Assembly: GCF_037076345.1 (NCBI RefSeq) | Contig: NZ_AP024702.1 | Location: forward strand, 434,001 to 498,000 | Length of the DNA: 64,000 nt | DNA from: Haloferula helveola | Lineage (GTDB): Bacteria; Verrucomicrobiota; Verrucomicrobiia; Verrucomicrobiales; Akkermansiaceae | Direction of reading: 5' to 3' | Shown here: piece after piece, positions 34,572 to 43,097 of the stretch | How positions within the stretch are numbered: the stretch's first letter is position 1 | Layout of the letters: the number at the start of each line of letters is the position of its first letter | The notes under the pieces: model-generated | Seen by the model: the letters and a program-made list of their open reading frames with translations, nothing else | What the model was told of the DNA's origin: nothing | Database searches by the model: none | Position numbers and translations under genes: made by a program

Positions 34572-34799
34572 ATGAACATGAGCCTCAAGATCACCTCGAT
34601 CGGCAATTCAGCGGGAGTCATCCTGCCCAAGGAGTTGCTGGAGAAGCTTCGCGTGAGCAAGGGTGACACCCTGTTTGTCACCGAGACGCCGAATGGAGTC
34701 GAACTGTCGGCTCACGATGAGGAGGTCGAACGCCAGATGGAGATTGCGGAGAAGTTGATGCGTGAGAATCGGAATCTACTCCGGAAACTCGCGCAATGA
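34572..34799 (+). CDS. AbrB/MazE-family antitoxin
   Basis: The 75-residue protein has the SpoVT/AbrB swapped-hairpin DNA-binding motif at its N-terminus: ITSIGNSAGVILPKELLEKL, then GDTLFVTETPNGVEL. The C-terminal 25 residues are acidic and helical and should bind the toxin. It probably neutralises the Doc-like toxin encoded next and represses its own promoter. Its stop overlaps the toxin start (ATGA at 34796-34799). A second in-frame ATG two codons later (34578) is also possible. Confidence 0.88.
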   Translation: MNMSLKITSIGNSAGVILPKELLEKLRVSKGDTLFVTETPNGVELSAHDEEVERQMEIAEKLMRENRNLLRKLAQ

Positions 34800-35197
34800 C
34801 CGAATCGGAGCCGATCTGGTTGAAGCTGGAGTTCATTCTCAAGCTCCATTCCCGCCAGCTTGCCGAGCACGGAGGATCGGATGGGATCCGGGACGAGGGA
34901 ATGCTGGTCTCCGCTCTCAACCGGCCAGCCGACAAGTGGCACTATGCGGATCCCAAGCCCGATCTCTGCGAACTGGCCGCCGCTTACGCCTTCGGCTTTG
35001 CGAAGAACCATCCCTTCATCGACGGCAACAAACGGACGAGCGCGATGGCATGCGAAACCTTCTTGGTTCGCAACGGCCTCCTTCCGACCGCTTCGGAGGA
35101 CGAGAAGTATCCTTACTACCTGTCGCTCGCCTCGGGAGATGTATCCGAAACGGACTTCGCCAGCTGGCTTCGCGAAAACACCGCACCGATCGAATGA
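34796..35197 (+). CDS. doc: Doc (death-on-curing, Fic-fold) family toxin
   Basis: The 133-residue length is normal for Doc. The Fic-fold motif is HPFIDGNKRTSAM near residue 66, with the family's His, Asp, Asn-Lys-Arg. Doc proteins phosphorylate elongation factor Tu and stop translation. An N-terminal GGSDGIRDEGMLVSALNRP block also matches Doc/YdaT-like toxins. The motif has no visible damage, so it should be active. It sits inside the salvage operon: its stop overlaps the start of the nucleoside phosphorylase (ATGA at 35194-35197). Confidence 0.92.
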   Translation: MTESEPIWLKLEFILKLHSRQLAEHGGSDGIRDEGMLVSALNRPADKWHYADPKPDLCELAAAYAFGFAKNHPFIDGNKRTSAMACETFLVRNGLLPTASEDEKYPYYLSLASGDVSETDFASWLRENTAPIE

Positions 35198-36432
35198 AAC
35201 CCCACATCCCCACCCTGATAAGCCGCAAGCGTGACGGAGAACACCTGAAGCCGGAGGAGATCCGCGGGCTGATCGATGGCTACGTGACCGGCGATGTTCC
35301 CGACTACCAGATGTCCGCCTTCGCGATGGCGGTGTTCTTCAAAGGCATGAACGCCGCAGAGACCGCCGCGCTCACGACCTCGATGCTCGAGAGCGGCGAC
35401 CGCTTCACCCACACCAAGGGTTCTCCGGTCGTGGACAAGCACTCGACTGGCGGCATCGGCGACAAGGTATCACTGGTCCTCGCCCCGCTCGTCGCCGCCG
35501 CTGGCTCACGCATCCCGATGGTTTCGGGCAGAGGCCTTGGCATCACGGGCGGCACGCTCGACAAGCTCGAGTCGATCCCGGGCTTCAACGTGCACCTGAG
35601 CCTTCCCGAAGCCGAGAAGCAATTGGACGAAATCGGGGTCGTGATGATGGGCCAAACGGAGCACTTCTGCCCGGCCGACAAGAAACTCTACGCGCTCCGC
35701 GACGTGACGGGAACAGTCCCGTCGATTCCGTTGATCACCGCTTCGATCATGTCGAAGAAGCTCGCCGAGTCCTTGGACCGGTTGGTCCTCGACGTGAAGT
35801 TCGGCTCCGGCGCGTTCATGAAGACAGAGAAAGAGGCATCGGCGCTGGCGGAGTCGATGATCGCGGTCGGCCGGGAAATGGGGGTCGATGTCCGCGCCCT
35901 GCTCAACCCGATGTCGGAACCGCTGGGGAGAGCCGTCGGCAATTCGTTCGAGGTTATCGAAGCCATTGACTGCCTCGATGGCGGCGGACCGGGAGACTTG
36001 AGGTCACTCGTGCTCGATCTCACCGAGGCGATTGTCGATGTTCCGCGAAGCGATCTGGAGAAGCTCCTCGATTCGGGGATCGCGCGGGCCAAGTTCGACG
36101 AACTGGTGGCAAAGCAAGGCGGTAAGCCCGGTGATCTTGGCAAGCTCGGCGAACTCCACGAAGCTCCCGTGATCCGCGAAATGCCGGCCCCTGATACGGG
36201 AACCATCGTAACGGTCGACGCCGGCCTGGTCGGTCAAGCGGCCCTCCAACTCGGCGCCGGACGCTCCAGGGCCGACGACGGCGTCGATCACGCGGTCGGG
36301 TTCGACCGCCTCGTGAAGTGCGGCGAGTCGGTCCATCAGGGCCAAGCCCTCTGCCGGATCCACGCCCGCAACAAGGTCGACTTCGATCTCGCCGAGGCCC
36401 TTCTGGACCAAGCCATCAAGGTCGAACCATGA
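35194..36432 (+). CDS. deoA: Thymidine / pyrimidine-nucleoside phosphorylase
   Basis: The start at 35194 (MKPHIPTLISRKRDGE) gives 412 residues. It splits thymidine or uridine with phosphate, giving the sugar 1-phosphate that DeoB isomerises. Seen: KHSTGGIGDKVSLVLAPLVA (phosphate site), the signature SGRGLGITGGTLDKLESIPG, and RDVTGTVPSIPLITASIMSKK. The length is between the shorter E. coli DeoA (440) and Bacillus Pdp (433), so I cannot say which specificity it has. It is translationally coupled to the toxin gene upstream and to the next gene downstream (ATGA at 36429-36432). Confidence 0.93.
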   Translation: MKPHIPTLISRKRDGEHLKPEEIRGLIDGYVTGDVPDYQMSAFAMAVFFKGMNAAETAALTTSMLESGDRFTHTKGSPVVDKHSTGGIGDKVSLVLAPLVAAAGSRIPMVSGRGLGITGGTLDKLESIPGFNVHLSLPEAEKQLDEIGVVMMGQTEHFCPADKKLYALRDVTGTVPSIPLITASIMSKKLAESLDRLVLDVKFGSGAFMKTEKEASALAESMIAVGREMGVDVRALLNPMSEPLGRAVGNSFEVIEAIDCLDGGGPGDLRSLVLDLTEAIVDVPRSDLEKLLDSGIARAKFDELVAKQGGKPGDLGKLGELHEAPVIREMPAPDTGTIVTVDAGLVGQAALQLGAGRSRADDGVDHAVGFDRLVKCGESVHQGQALCRIHARNKVDFDLAEALLDQAIKVEP

Positions 36433-37232
36433 AGCCCAAACCCCACCCTCTCGTCCGAGCGGCCGCCCTGCTGGTGCTTCTGGGCTTCGCCGGGGTCTTC
36501 ATCTGGAACCTCACGCGCCCTGCCAAGCGTCCGTCGTCCCCCCGCATCGAGGAGCTGAATTCCATCGCCGAGGCCAGTGCCGAGATCAAAGCCGAGCGCC
36601 GCGATGCCGCCTTGGTTCGCCAGCTGATCGAGGAGGACCTCGGCGAGCGACGCTTCCGGTTTCCGACGGTAATCCACGCGAGTTCCGGATGCCATGTGCT
36701 CCGCCTCGATCCGGAACGACCGTCCCACAAACGGATCCTCGACGCCCTCGGCGAGGCACTCGGAAAAATCACCGAAGAACTGGCGCGACCGGGTTCGGCC
36801 GCCCTTGAGGAACGCCGCATCAACGAGGTGTCCCGACACTTCGAGGACGCGCTGAAGGCCGAACTCGATGCCGTCGACGGTCTCGCCTGCACCATCCCGC
36901 CCAACAGGGACGGCGAAGAACAACGGAGTGGCTACCCGGACCTCCAGGTCACCGACGAGCAAAGCGGAGAAGTCTTCTACCTCGATCCCAAACTGGTGGA
37001 GAATACCTCGTGGGACAGCAGCTTCCGCAGCTTCTACTTCGAACCGAAGGACCGCAGCCTGAAAATCACCAAAGACGCGGTTCATTTGCTTGTGGGAATC
37101 GGCCACAACGGCGAGGATGGCCGATGGGTTTTCGGTCCGTGGAAGATCGTCGATCTCTCGTCCCTCGCGCTGCGTCTGAAACCCGAATTCCAAGCCTCGA
37201 ACCGCGATCTCTATCCTTCCGCCGACCCGTAA
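36429..37232 (+). CDS. Membrane-anchored protein with PD-(D/E)XK-like motif, unknown function
   Basis: The ATG at 36429 overlaps the deoA stop; the protein is 267 residues. An N-terminal membrane anchor is at residues 9-27 (VRAAALLVLLGFAGVFIWNL). Residues 35-160 are helical and charged. Near the C-terminus YPDLQV (Pro170, Asp171) and YLDPKL (Asp186, Lys188) have the spacing of the PD-(D/E)XK nuclease core, followed by a hydrophobic strand LLVGIGHN. This could be a nuclease-like fold, active or not; an outward-facing anchor would make a DNA role odd. I do not recognise the family. Confidence 0.7.
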   Translation: MKPKPHPLVRAAALLVLLGFAGVFIWNLTRPAKRPSSPRIEELNSIAEASAEIKAERRDAALVRQLIEEDLGERRFRFPTVIHASSGCHVLRLDPERPSHKRILDALGEALGKITEELARPGSAALEERRINEVSRHFEDALKAELDAVDGLACTIPPNRDGEEQRSGYPDLQVTDEQSGEVFYLDPKLVENTSWDSSFRSFYFEPKDRSLKITKDAVHLLVGIGHNGEDGRWVFGPWKIVDLSSLALRLKPEFQASNRDLYPSADP

Positions 37233-37255
37233 TCCTCATTCCACGACCCACCGTC

Positions 37256-37702
37256 ATGAAACCGATCCTCGCCCTCCTGCTGACCGCCGTCGTTTCCCAA
37301 GCCAATCCGAAGCAGCCCTTCGATTTCAACTTCGACGGGCACGAGGACTACCGGGTGCTGACGTTCTCCAATTCGAAGTCGTCGCTATTCGACGTTTTCA
37401 TCTTCGACCCCAAGTCCGGCAAGCATGTGAAGGACGCGGTTTTGTCGGGGACCATCTATCCGACTCCCGACCCGAAGGCCGAAGAGGTCCGTTGCCAGTT
37501 CACCGGAGGTCACAGCGGGGCTCTCTTCGTCGCCGATGTGTATCGGTGGACCGGCGAGAAGTTCGAGTATGTCCGGAACGAGCGCCAAGACTCGATCACC
37601 ATCGGCGATCAGATCCACTACGTCCTTGCCAAATCGGTCATCAAGGAAGGCAAGCCGCTCGTCGTCTCGATTGAAACCGCGAAACCCCACTGGGCCGAGT
37701 AA
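37256..37702 (+). CDS. Small secreted protein with FDFNFDGHEDY-type repeat motif
   Basis: I chose the ATG at 37256 (MKPILALLLTAVVSQA), a clear signal peptide, giving 148 residues; the open frame extends upstream into the previous gene. The mature part begins FDFNFDGHEDYRV, a D-x-N-x-D-G-type calcium-binding or FG-GAP-like motif seen in XAC2610-like secreted proteins, and continues as short beta strands. Function is unknown. It is 23 bases after the membrane-anchored protein and converges on trkH with a 9-base gap. Confidence 0.75.
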   Translation: MKPILALLLTAVVSQANPKQPFDFNFDGHEDYRVLTFSNSKSSLFDVFIFDPKSGKHVKDAVLSGTIYPTPDPKAEEVRCQFTGGHSGALFVADVYRWTGEKFEYVRNERQDSITIGDQIHYVLAKSVIKEGKPLVVSIETAKPHWAE

Positions 37703-37711
37703 CACTCCGGA

Positions 37712-39202
37712 TCAGTAGCGCCGCCAAGCGGCCGGCACGAACAAAACAAGGATCGCGAAAAGCTCGAGACGGCCGAGGATCATCAACCCGGCCAGGAAGG
37801 TCAGCGTCGGATCGCGAAGATCAGAGAAGTTCTCGGTCGGGCCGAGGTCGGCGAAACCCGGCCCGATATTCGACAGCGTAGCAAGCACCGCGGCGAGGCA
37901 GGTTTCCAAGTCGATCCCCTGCCCGGCCTCAAGCATCCCGACGACCACCGCGCCAAGCGCGATGATCAGAAGGTAGAGCGCGACAAACGACGTCGTCCGG
38001 GCCCGTGCCGTTTCGTCGATCGGGTTGCCATTGACGACCAAACGGAACACCTGGTTCGGACGGAAAGCGCGGATGATCTCGTGGGCGGAGGACTTCAGGA
38101 ACACGACCAGACGGTTCACTTTCATGCCTCCCGCTGTCGAACCGGAGCAGCCACCGACCACCATCAGGATCGCCAGCAACGCCTTGCACCACGCGGGCCA
38201 CAGTTCGTAGTCGGTCGCGCCGAATCCGGTCGTCGAGGCGATTGAAACGACAATGAACCAGCTTTCGCGCAGCGCCTGCACAAAGCCGATCGAGTAGCGA
38301 TCGTCCAGACTGAGTCCGATCCCGATTCCCAGGCTCACCACGACGCAGATTCCGATGAACCAGCGGACGTCGTTCTGCTCCCTCACCCGGTCCCACCGCT
38401 TGCGGACGACGACCGCGAAGATCAGGAAGTTTAGACTGCAGATCAGCATGATCACGCTGATCCAGAGCTCGATCGCCCAGCCATTACCCCAGCCCGAATA
38501 GTAGCCGATGCTCGCATTGTGCGGGCTGAAGCCTCCCGTGGAAACGGCAGTCATCGAGTGGCTGACCGCGTTGTACCAACTGAGCCCGCAGGCTCTGAGC
38601 CCGATCACACAGACGATCGAGATCACGAAGTAGATCTTGAGCAGGGTCATTGCCGTGTCCCGGATCCGCGCGGTCGAAGCTTCGCCGGACTGGAACGACG
38701 ACTCGTTCCGGAAGAGCGACTTCGATCCGACCCCGAGATACGAAAGCACCGCGACGAAAAGCACCAGAATACCGATGCCGCCCAACCACTGGGAAACCGC
38801 CCGCCAAAGCAGGAGACCACGGGGCCACTTCTCAAGATCGGTGATGACCGTGGACCCCGTCGTCGTGAAACCAGACGCCGCTTCAAATACGGCTCCGCTC
38901 CAACCGAGGTGGGGCGGACACAGAAGATACGGCAGCGATCCGAAAACGGCTGAAAGCACCCAGCCGAGTCCGACGATGACCACGCCCTCCCGCCTCGGGA
39001 TCTTCTCGATCTTCCCGAGCCCGACAAAGATGAGGATCGTCCCGGCAAGGAAAGTCACCCCGGCCGATGTGAAGAGGGCAACCATCGCCTCGTGGTCGCC
39101 GGCGACAACATCGAGACCGGCAAACAACCCGCACGCCGCCATCGACACGCTCAGCAGCAGCAACAGCAGTCCGAGGACCTTGGCGAGGATTCGGTAATTC
39201 AT
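37712..39202 (-). CDS. trkH: Trk-type potassium uptake channel subunit TrkH
   Basis: The 496-residue protein has about ten to twelve membrane segments and the repeated pore-loop pattern of TrkH/KtrB: SGFTTTGSTVI, VSTGGFSPHNAS, STTGFGATDYELWP and LSNIGPGFADLGPTENF. The Gly residues in these loops select potassium. It imports potassium under control of TrkA, encoded immediately upstream with a 15-base gap on the same strand. Confidence 0.96.
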   Translation of the reverse strand: MNYRILAKVLGLLLLLLSVSMAACGLFAGLDVVAGDHEAMVALFTSAGVTFLAGTILIFVGLGKIEKIPRREGVVIVGLGWVLSAVFGSLPYLLCPPHLGWSGAVFEAASGFTTTGSTVITDLEKWPRGLLLWRAVSQWLGGIGILVLFVAVLSYLGVGSKSLFRNESSFQSGEASTARIRDTAMTLLKIYFVISIVCVIGLRACGLSWYNAVSHSMTAVSTGGFSPHNASIGYYSGWGNGWAIELWISVIMLICSLNFLIFAVVVRKRWDRVREQNDVRWFIGICVVVSLGIGIGLSLDDRYSIGFVQALRESWFIVVSIASTTGFGATDYELWPAWCKALLAILMVVGGCSGSTAGGMKVNRLVVFLKSSAHEIIRAFRPNQVFRLVVNGNPIDETARARTTSFVALYLLIIALGAVVVGMLEAGQGIDLETCLAAVLATLSNIGPGFADLGPTENFSDLRDPTLTFLAGLMILGRLELFAILVLFVPAAWRRY

Positions 39203-39217
39203 GGGACAGGCCCGGAA

Positions 39218-40564
39218 TCAGGAGAGGAGCTTGACGAATGCCTTGCGGGCCTTCGGTGAAACAACGGCGTAGATGTGGTCGCCGGCCTGCACGACATCTT
39301 CCGGTCCCGGGACGTCGGAGTGGGTGCCCTGCATCAGGCCGACCAGCACGCAGCCTTCGGGCCAGTCGACTTCCTTGACCATGTGGCCGGCCGCGATCGA
39401 TCCCTTGCGCACACCCATCTCGATGATCTCCGCCCCGGGCAGCTTCTTGACCAGGTGGAACTGGTCCGACGTGATGAACCTCTCGATGTCCCTCCGGGTG
39501 GCATCCCTCGGACTGACCGCGGCGGCGATGCCGAAGTGCTTGCCGGAGGAACTGATGGCCGCCGCGTAGTCCGCGCGGTGAATCAGGGTCAGGCAGTTTT
39601 TCGCGCCTAGGGTGTGGGCCTGCAGGCAGGTCATCACGTTGTCCTCGTCGCTGTTGCTTGTCGCCACGAAAAAGTCGACACCGTCGATCTGCTCCTCTTC
39701 CAACTCGGCGACCACGGTCGCGTCGGCATGGATCACCGTCGTGTTCGAAAGCCGGTCGACAAGGTTCCGGCAGATCGCCTCGTCCTGTTCGAAGATCCGG
39801 ACCCGGCAGTCCCAACTCTCGAGCATCTGGGCCAAGGAGAACCCATATTCCCCACCGCCGAAGATCACCACCCGCAAGGCGTCGCGCTCCTCACGTTTCC
39901 TCTGCAACCGGTCGGCCAGGGTCCGCAGCTTTCTCGGTTCACCGAAAATCGTCACGATGTCCCCCGCTTCGATCACGGCGTCTGCCGTCGGCACAAAATG
40001 CTCCGCTCCGCGGCTGATCATCGCGATCCGGGTCCGCTCGGGAGCCTTCAGGTCGACCAGCGACCGGCCGACCGCGTCCGACTTGCCATCGACCACCACT
40101 TGCTGGAGTTCGATCCGTCCGCGGGCGATCTCCTCAACGGCCAGCGAATCCGGATTGCGGATGAACTTCGCGAGCTCGATCGCTGCCAAGCGCTCGGAGG
40201 AAAACAGATGGTCGACTCCGAAAGTTCCCTTGAAGTCGAACAGCCATTCCTCGCGCTGGAGGCTCGGATGAACCCGGCAGACGACCTGCTCGACACCCAT
40301 CTTCTTCGCGATCGAACTGCTGACCAGGTTGGCCGTGTTGGAACTGGTAAGCGCGAGGAACAGCTCGCACTCGCCGACGTTGGCCTCGACGAGGGCACTC
40401 ACGCTCGTCCCGTCCGAGCCTACAACCTTGGCGTCGATCGACTGCTCGAGATCCGCTGCGAGGCCGGGATCGTACTCGATCACCGAAATGCTGTGGGCCT
40501 CTTTCGAAAGGGAGGTGGCCAAGTGGCGGCCGATTTCTCCGGCACCGACGATGATGATATTCAT
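39218..40564 (-). CDS. trkA: Trk potassium uptake regulatory protein TrkA
   Basis: I chose the ATG at 40564 (MNIIIVGAGEIGRHLA), since the nucleotide-binding glycines start directly after it; the frame extends 14 codons upstream. The 448 residues hold two halves, each a Rossmann RCK_N domain (GAGEIGRHLA and GGGEYGFSLAQML) followed by TrkA-C. TrkA binds NAD(H) or ATP and gates TrkH on the inner face of the membrane. The two genes form one operon with trkH second. Confidence 0.96.
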   Translation of the reverse strand: MNIIIVGAGEIGRHLATSLSKEAHSISVIEYDPGLAADLEQSIDAKVVGSDGTSVSALVEANVGECELFLALTSSNTANLVSSSIAKKMGVEQVVCRVHPSLQREEWLFDFKGTFGVDHLFSSERLAAIELAKFIRNPDSLAVEEIARGRIELQQVVVDGKSDAVGRSLVDLKAPERTRIAMISRGAEHFVPTADAVIEAGDIVTIFGEPRKLRTLADRLQRKREERDALRVVIFGGGEYGFSLAQMLESWDCRVRIFEQDEAICRNLVDRLSNTTVIHADATVVAELEEEQIDGVDFFVATSNSDEDNVMTCLQAHTLGAKNCLTLIHRADYAAAISSSGKHFGIAAAVSPRDATRRDIERFITSDQFHLVKKLPGAEIIEMGVRKGSIAAGHMVKEVDWPEGCVLVGLMQGTHSDVPGPEDVVQAGDHIYAVVSPKARKAFVKLLS

Positions 40565-40696
40565 GTCAGAAGGCGAATGGACACCCATTCCCCGGGTGCC
40601 CCGCACACCGGAAACTCAACAGGACGCAGGTCCGCGAAACCAGCGGAAAATCCTGCTAGGAACGGAGGGAGAACCGCTGGCGATCCCGACGATCGG

Positions 40697-41317
40697 TCAC
40701 CAATCGACGTTCTGGCCGCGGGTGTCGATGTGAGTGAACGAGTAGTACCGTCCCACACCGCCGCGGAAGTGGCCCTTCGATCGGAGGCTGCGGGCCATCG
40801 AGGCGACGCTGGAAGCCCGCACCGGGAACTTCACGTCGACCGCGACGTTGGCCTGGTGCCACGAACCACGGCTCGCACCGGCACAACGGGCGTTGTAGGC
40901 GGGTGAGCGGTAGGCCGAAACGATCTCCTTCACCGGCTGCCCAAGATGGGACGCGACACGATCGACCGCCTTCAGGGTCGGACCCATGTTCCGCCAGTAT
41001 TGCTTCGGAGGAAGCGAGTTCCACACCGAACCGCGGCGTTTGGCATGGGCATCGATGACCTGTCTCGGGGTCAGGCGATCCAGCCGCAGACCCGCGAGGT
41101 AGTCGGCATAGTCTTCAAGATTCTTGCCCTGCATCCGGACCCATGTCGCGGGCAATCCCGAAAGATCAACCTTCTCCTTCTTCTTGAAAAAGAAGGCCGA
41201 GGCCGGAGTGGAAGAGGCGACCAGAGCGAGGCCGCCGACGCCAATGGTTCCGATCACCTTGCGGCGGTTCAGATTCAATTCTTGGGGGACGTCGGTCAGG
41301 ATCTTTGCTTCTGGCAT
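40697..41317 (-). CDS. Tat-exported peptidase M15 (YcbK/DUF882-like)
   Basis: I used the ATG at 41317 (MPEAKILTD), giving 206 residues; an upstream ATG at 41347 is possible. The N-terminus has a twin-Arg motif (NRRKVIGT) and a hydrophobic core (GGLALVASSTPASA), so it should be exported folded. The catalytic zinc motifs of M15 / D-Ala-D-Ala carboxypeptidase-like enzymes are visible: AYRSPAYN, SWHQANVAVDVKF (His and Asp), and FTHIDTRG (His-x-Asp). It probably trims peptidoglycan. It is divergent from nhaC, and 132 bases upstream of trkA with no shared overlap. Confidence 0.88.
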   Translation of the reverse strand: MPEAKILTDVPQELNLNRRKVIGTIGVGGLALVASSTPASAFFFKKKEKVDLSGLPATWVRMQGKNLEDYADYLAGLRLDRLTPRQVIDAHAKRRGSVWNSLPPKQYWRNMGPTLKAVDRVASHLGQPVKEIVSAYRSPAYNARCAGASRGSWHQANVAVDVKFPVRASSVASMARSLRSKGHFRGGVGRYYSFTHIDTRGQNVDW

Positions 41318-41370
41318 GTGTGGGTATTTTGATGGGCCGGCAAGCACACCGCATGCCGACAGCGGTCATT

Positions 41371-41497
41371 CCGTGGGGATCTCCGGAAAAGTTGGCGCAG
41401 AGGAAACCCGCCAATTGCCTGAGCATCAAGGAATTTCCCTAACATTCGCTAACAAGTCGAGGTCTTGCCTTCCCGGCGGGTCCGGAGAGACTGCCGC
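41371..41497 (+). ncRNA. Structured 5' leader of nhaC, candidate cation riboswitch
   Basis: The leader contains a 6-base stem TTGGCG / CGCCAA (41392-41397 and 41409-41414) with a GAGGAAACC-type loop, directly followed by TTGCCTGAGCATCAAGGAA. A separate TCTCCGG at 41380-41386 is exactly complementary to CCGGAGA at 41482-41488, which includes the GGAGAG ribosome-binding site eight bases before the nhaC ATG. This allows a long-range switch on translation. The arrangement and the GCCTGAGCATC-type sequence remind me of the nhaA-I motif RNAs that precede sodium/proton antiporters and sense lithium, but I recall that consensus only roughly. Confidence 0.45.
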
Positions 41498-43042
41498 ATG
41501 CGTACGCTCTGGGTCTGGCTCGGCCTCGTTCTGCTCAGCATCGCGCTGGCTCTGGCTACCCCATTTTCCGGGATCGCCCCTTTCTGGCCGGCGGTCGCGG
41601 CGCTGGCCGTGATCCTCGTCACCCGGCAGGCCGCCATCGGCCTCTCGGCGGGAGTAGTCGCCGGCTCGATCATCATCGCCGGCGGCAACCCGCTTGAAGC
41701 CGTGCGGGTGATCTTCGCCGACCACCTGTTTCCCGCCCTTGGCGGATCGTGGCATATCAGCGCCCTTGTCTTCACCCTTCTGCTCGGGGCCTTCGCCGGA
41801 ATCCTCGAGTCGTCCGGCGGCTTCGAGCGCCTTCTCGGCAAACTGCTCCGCGGCTCCCGGACCCCCGAGCGACGCGTCCTCGGATCGATCTACGGGCTCG
41901 GGTTGCTGTGCTTCTTCGACGGCCTCGCCAATAGCATGCTCACCGGCCGCATCTCGCGCGACGCGGTCGACCGGACCGGAATTTCGCGCGAAAAGCTGGC
42001 GTGGGTCGTCGACTCGACCAGCTCGCCCGTAGCATGCGTTGCCTTCATTTCCACTTGGATCGCCACCCAGCTCACCCTGATCGGCGACAACCTCCCCGGA
42101 CTGAACGCCTACGAACTCTATTTCCGCTCGATCCCCGGCAACCCCTACTGCTTGCTGACACTCCTGCTCGTCCCTCTGGCCATCTTCGTCCGCTGGGAAC
42201 CGGGACCGATGCGACGTTTCCAGCCACTGACTCCGGAGGGCCCGGGCACTCCCCGGCCGGACTCCGCCGCATGGCGTGCGCTGGTTCCGCTTGGTGTGCT
42301 CGCCGTGTGCATCGCCCTGTCATTCCAGATCTGGTCGGGTGAACCGATCCGTCTGTTCTCCCTCAATGCATGGCGAGAGGCCGCGAGCGGCAATGCCGGT
42401 CCGATCGCCCTCGTCGCGGGCGCAATCGGCGGCCTCATCGCGGCGTGGCTTTGCCATCCGAATTCCAACGAACGAAGCGCGGGAACCGCCGCCGTCGAAG
42501 GTGCCGGGGGACTGCTCCCGGCCATCGTGATCCTGATCCTCGCCTGGAGCCTCGGCAGTGTCTTCGAGGCCCTCGGAGCGGCGGAAGCAGTGAAAGGTAT
42601 GCTCGGCGAACACGTTCCGACCGCATGGCTGCCCCTCGCCGTCTTCGCGACCGCGGCGGCCACGGCTTTCATCACAGGTTCGTCGTGGGGAACGATGGCC
42701 CTGCTGATGCCGCTGGCGCTCGGGGTGCTGGATCCAGCCGACGCGCCCACGATCGCGCCGGCCGTCATCGGAGCCGTCTTCGGCGGCGCGGTGTTCGGAG
42801 ATCACGCGAGCCCGTTTTCCGACACCACGATCGTCAGTGCCCTTGCCGCCGGCTGCCGCCCGTTTGACCACGTTATTTCGCAACTTCCCTACGCCCTGAC
42901 CGCGGCGTCCGCGGCCGGCGCCGCCTATCTCCTCATCGCCGTCGGAATTCACGCGGCACTTGCGACGGCTATCTCGGCGTTGGGGATGATTCTCGCCATC
43001 GTCGGGGTGAGCCGCAGGCAGGCGGCGAATTCCCGATCGTGA
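41498..43042 (+). CDS. nhaC: NhaC-family Na+/H+ antiporter
   Basis: The start at 41498 (MRTLWVWLGLVLL) has a GGAGAG ribosome-binding site eight bases upstream; an earlier in-frame ATG at 41465 is less likely. The 514 residues form about eleven to twelve membrane segments. NhaC-type motifs are seen: FFDGLANSMLTGRISRD, WVVDSTSSPVACV, the central TAFITGSSWGTMALLMPLA and GAVFGGAVFGDHASPFSDTT. NhaC exports sodium (or lithium) in exchange for protons. A structured leader RNA lies just upstream. Confidence 0.94.
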   Translation: MRTLWVWLGLVLLSIALALATPFSGIAPFWPAVAALAVILVTRQAAIGLSAGVVAGSIIIAGGNPLEAVRVIFADHLFPALGGSWHISALVFTLLLGAFAGILESSGGFERLLGKLLRGSRTPERRVLGSIYGLGLLCFFDGLANSMLTGRISRDAVDRTGISREKLAWVVDSTSSPVACVAFISTWIATQLTLIGDNLPGLNAYELYFRSIPGNPYCLLTLLLVPLAIFVRWEPGPMRRFQPLTPEGPGTPRPDSAAWRALVPLGVLAVCIALSFQIWSGEPIRLFSLNAWREAASGNAGPIALVAGAIGGLIAAWLCHPNSNERSAGTAAVEGAGGLLPAIVILILAWSLGSVFEALGAAEAVKGMLGEHVPTAWLPLAVFATAAATAFITGSSWGTMALLMPLALGVLDPADAPTIAPAVIGAVFGGAVFGDHASPFSDTTIVSALAAGCRPFDHVISQLPYALTAASAAGAAYLLIAVGIHAALATAISALGMILAIVGVSRRQAANSRS

Positions 43043-43097
43043 ATCATCGCCACTCGACACGCCTCGCCCGCCTGACCAAGCTGCGGCAGTTGCCACC

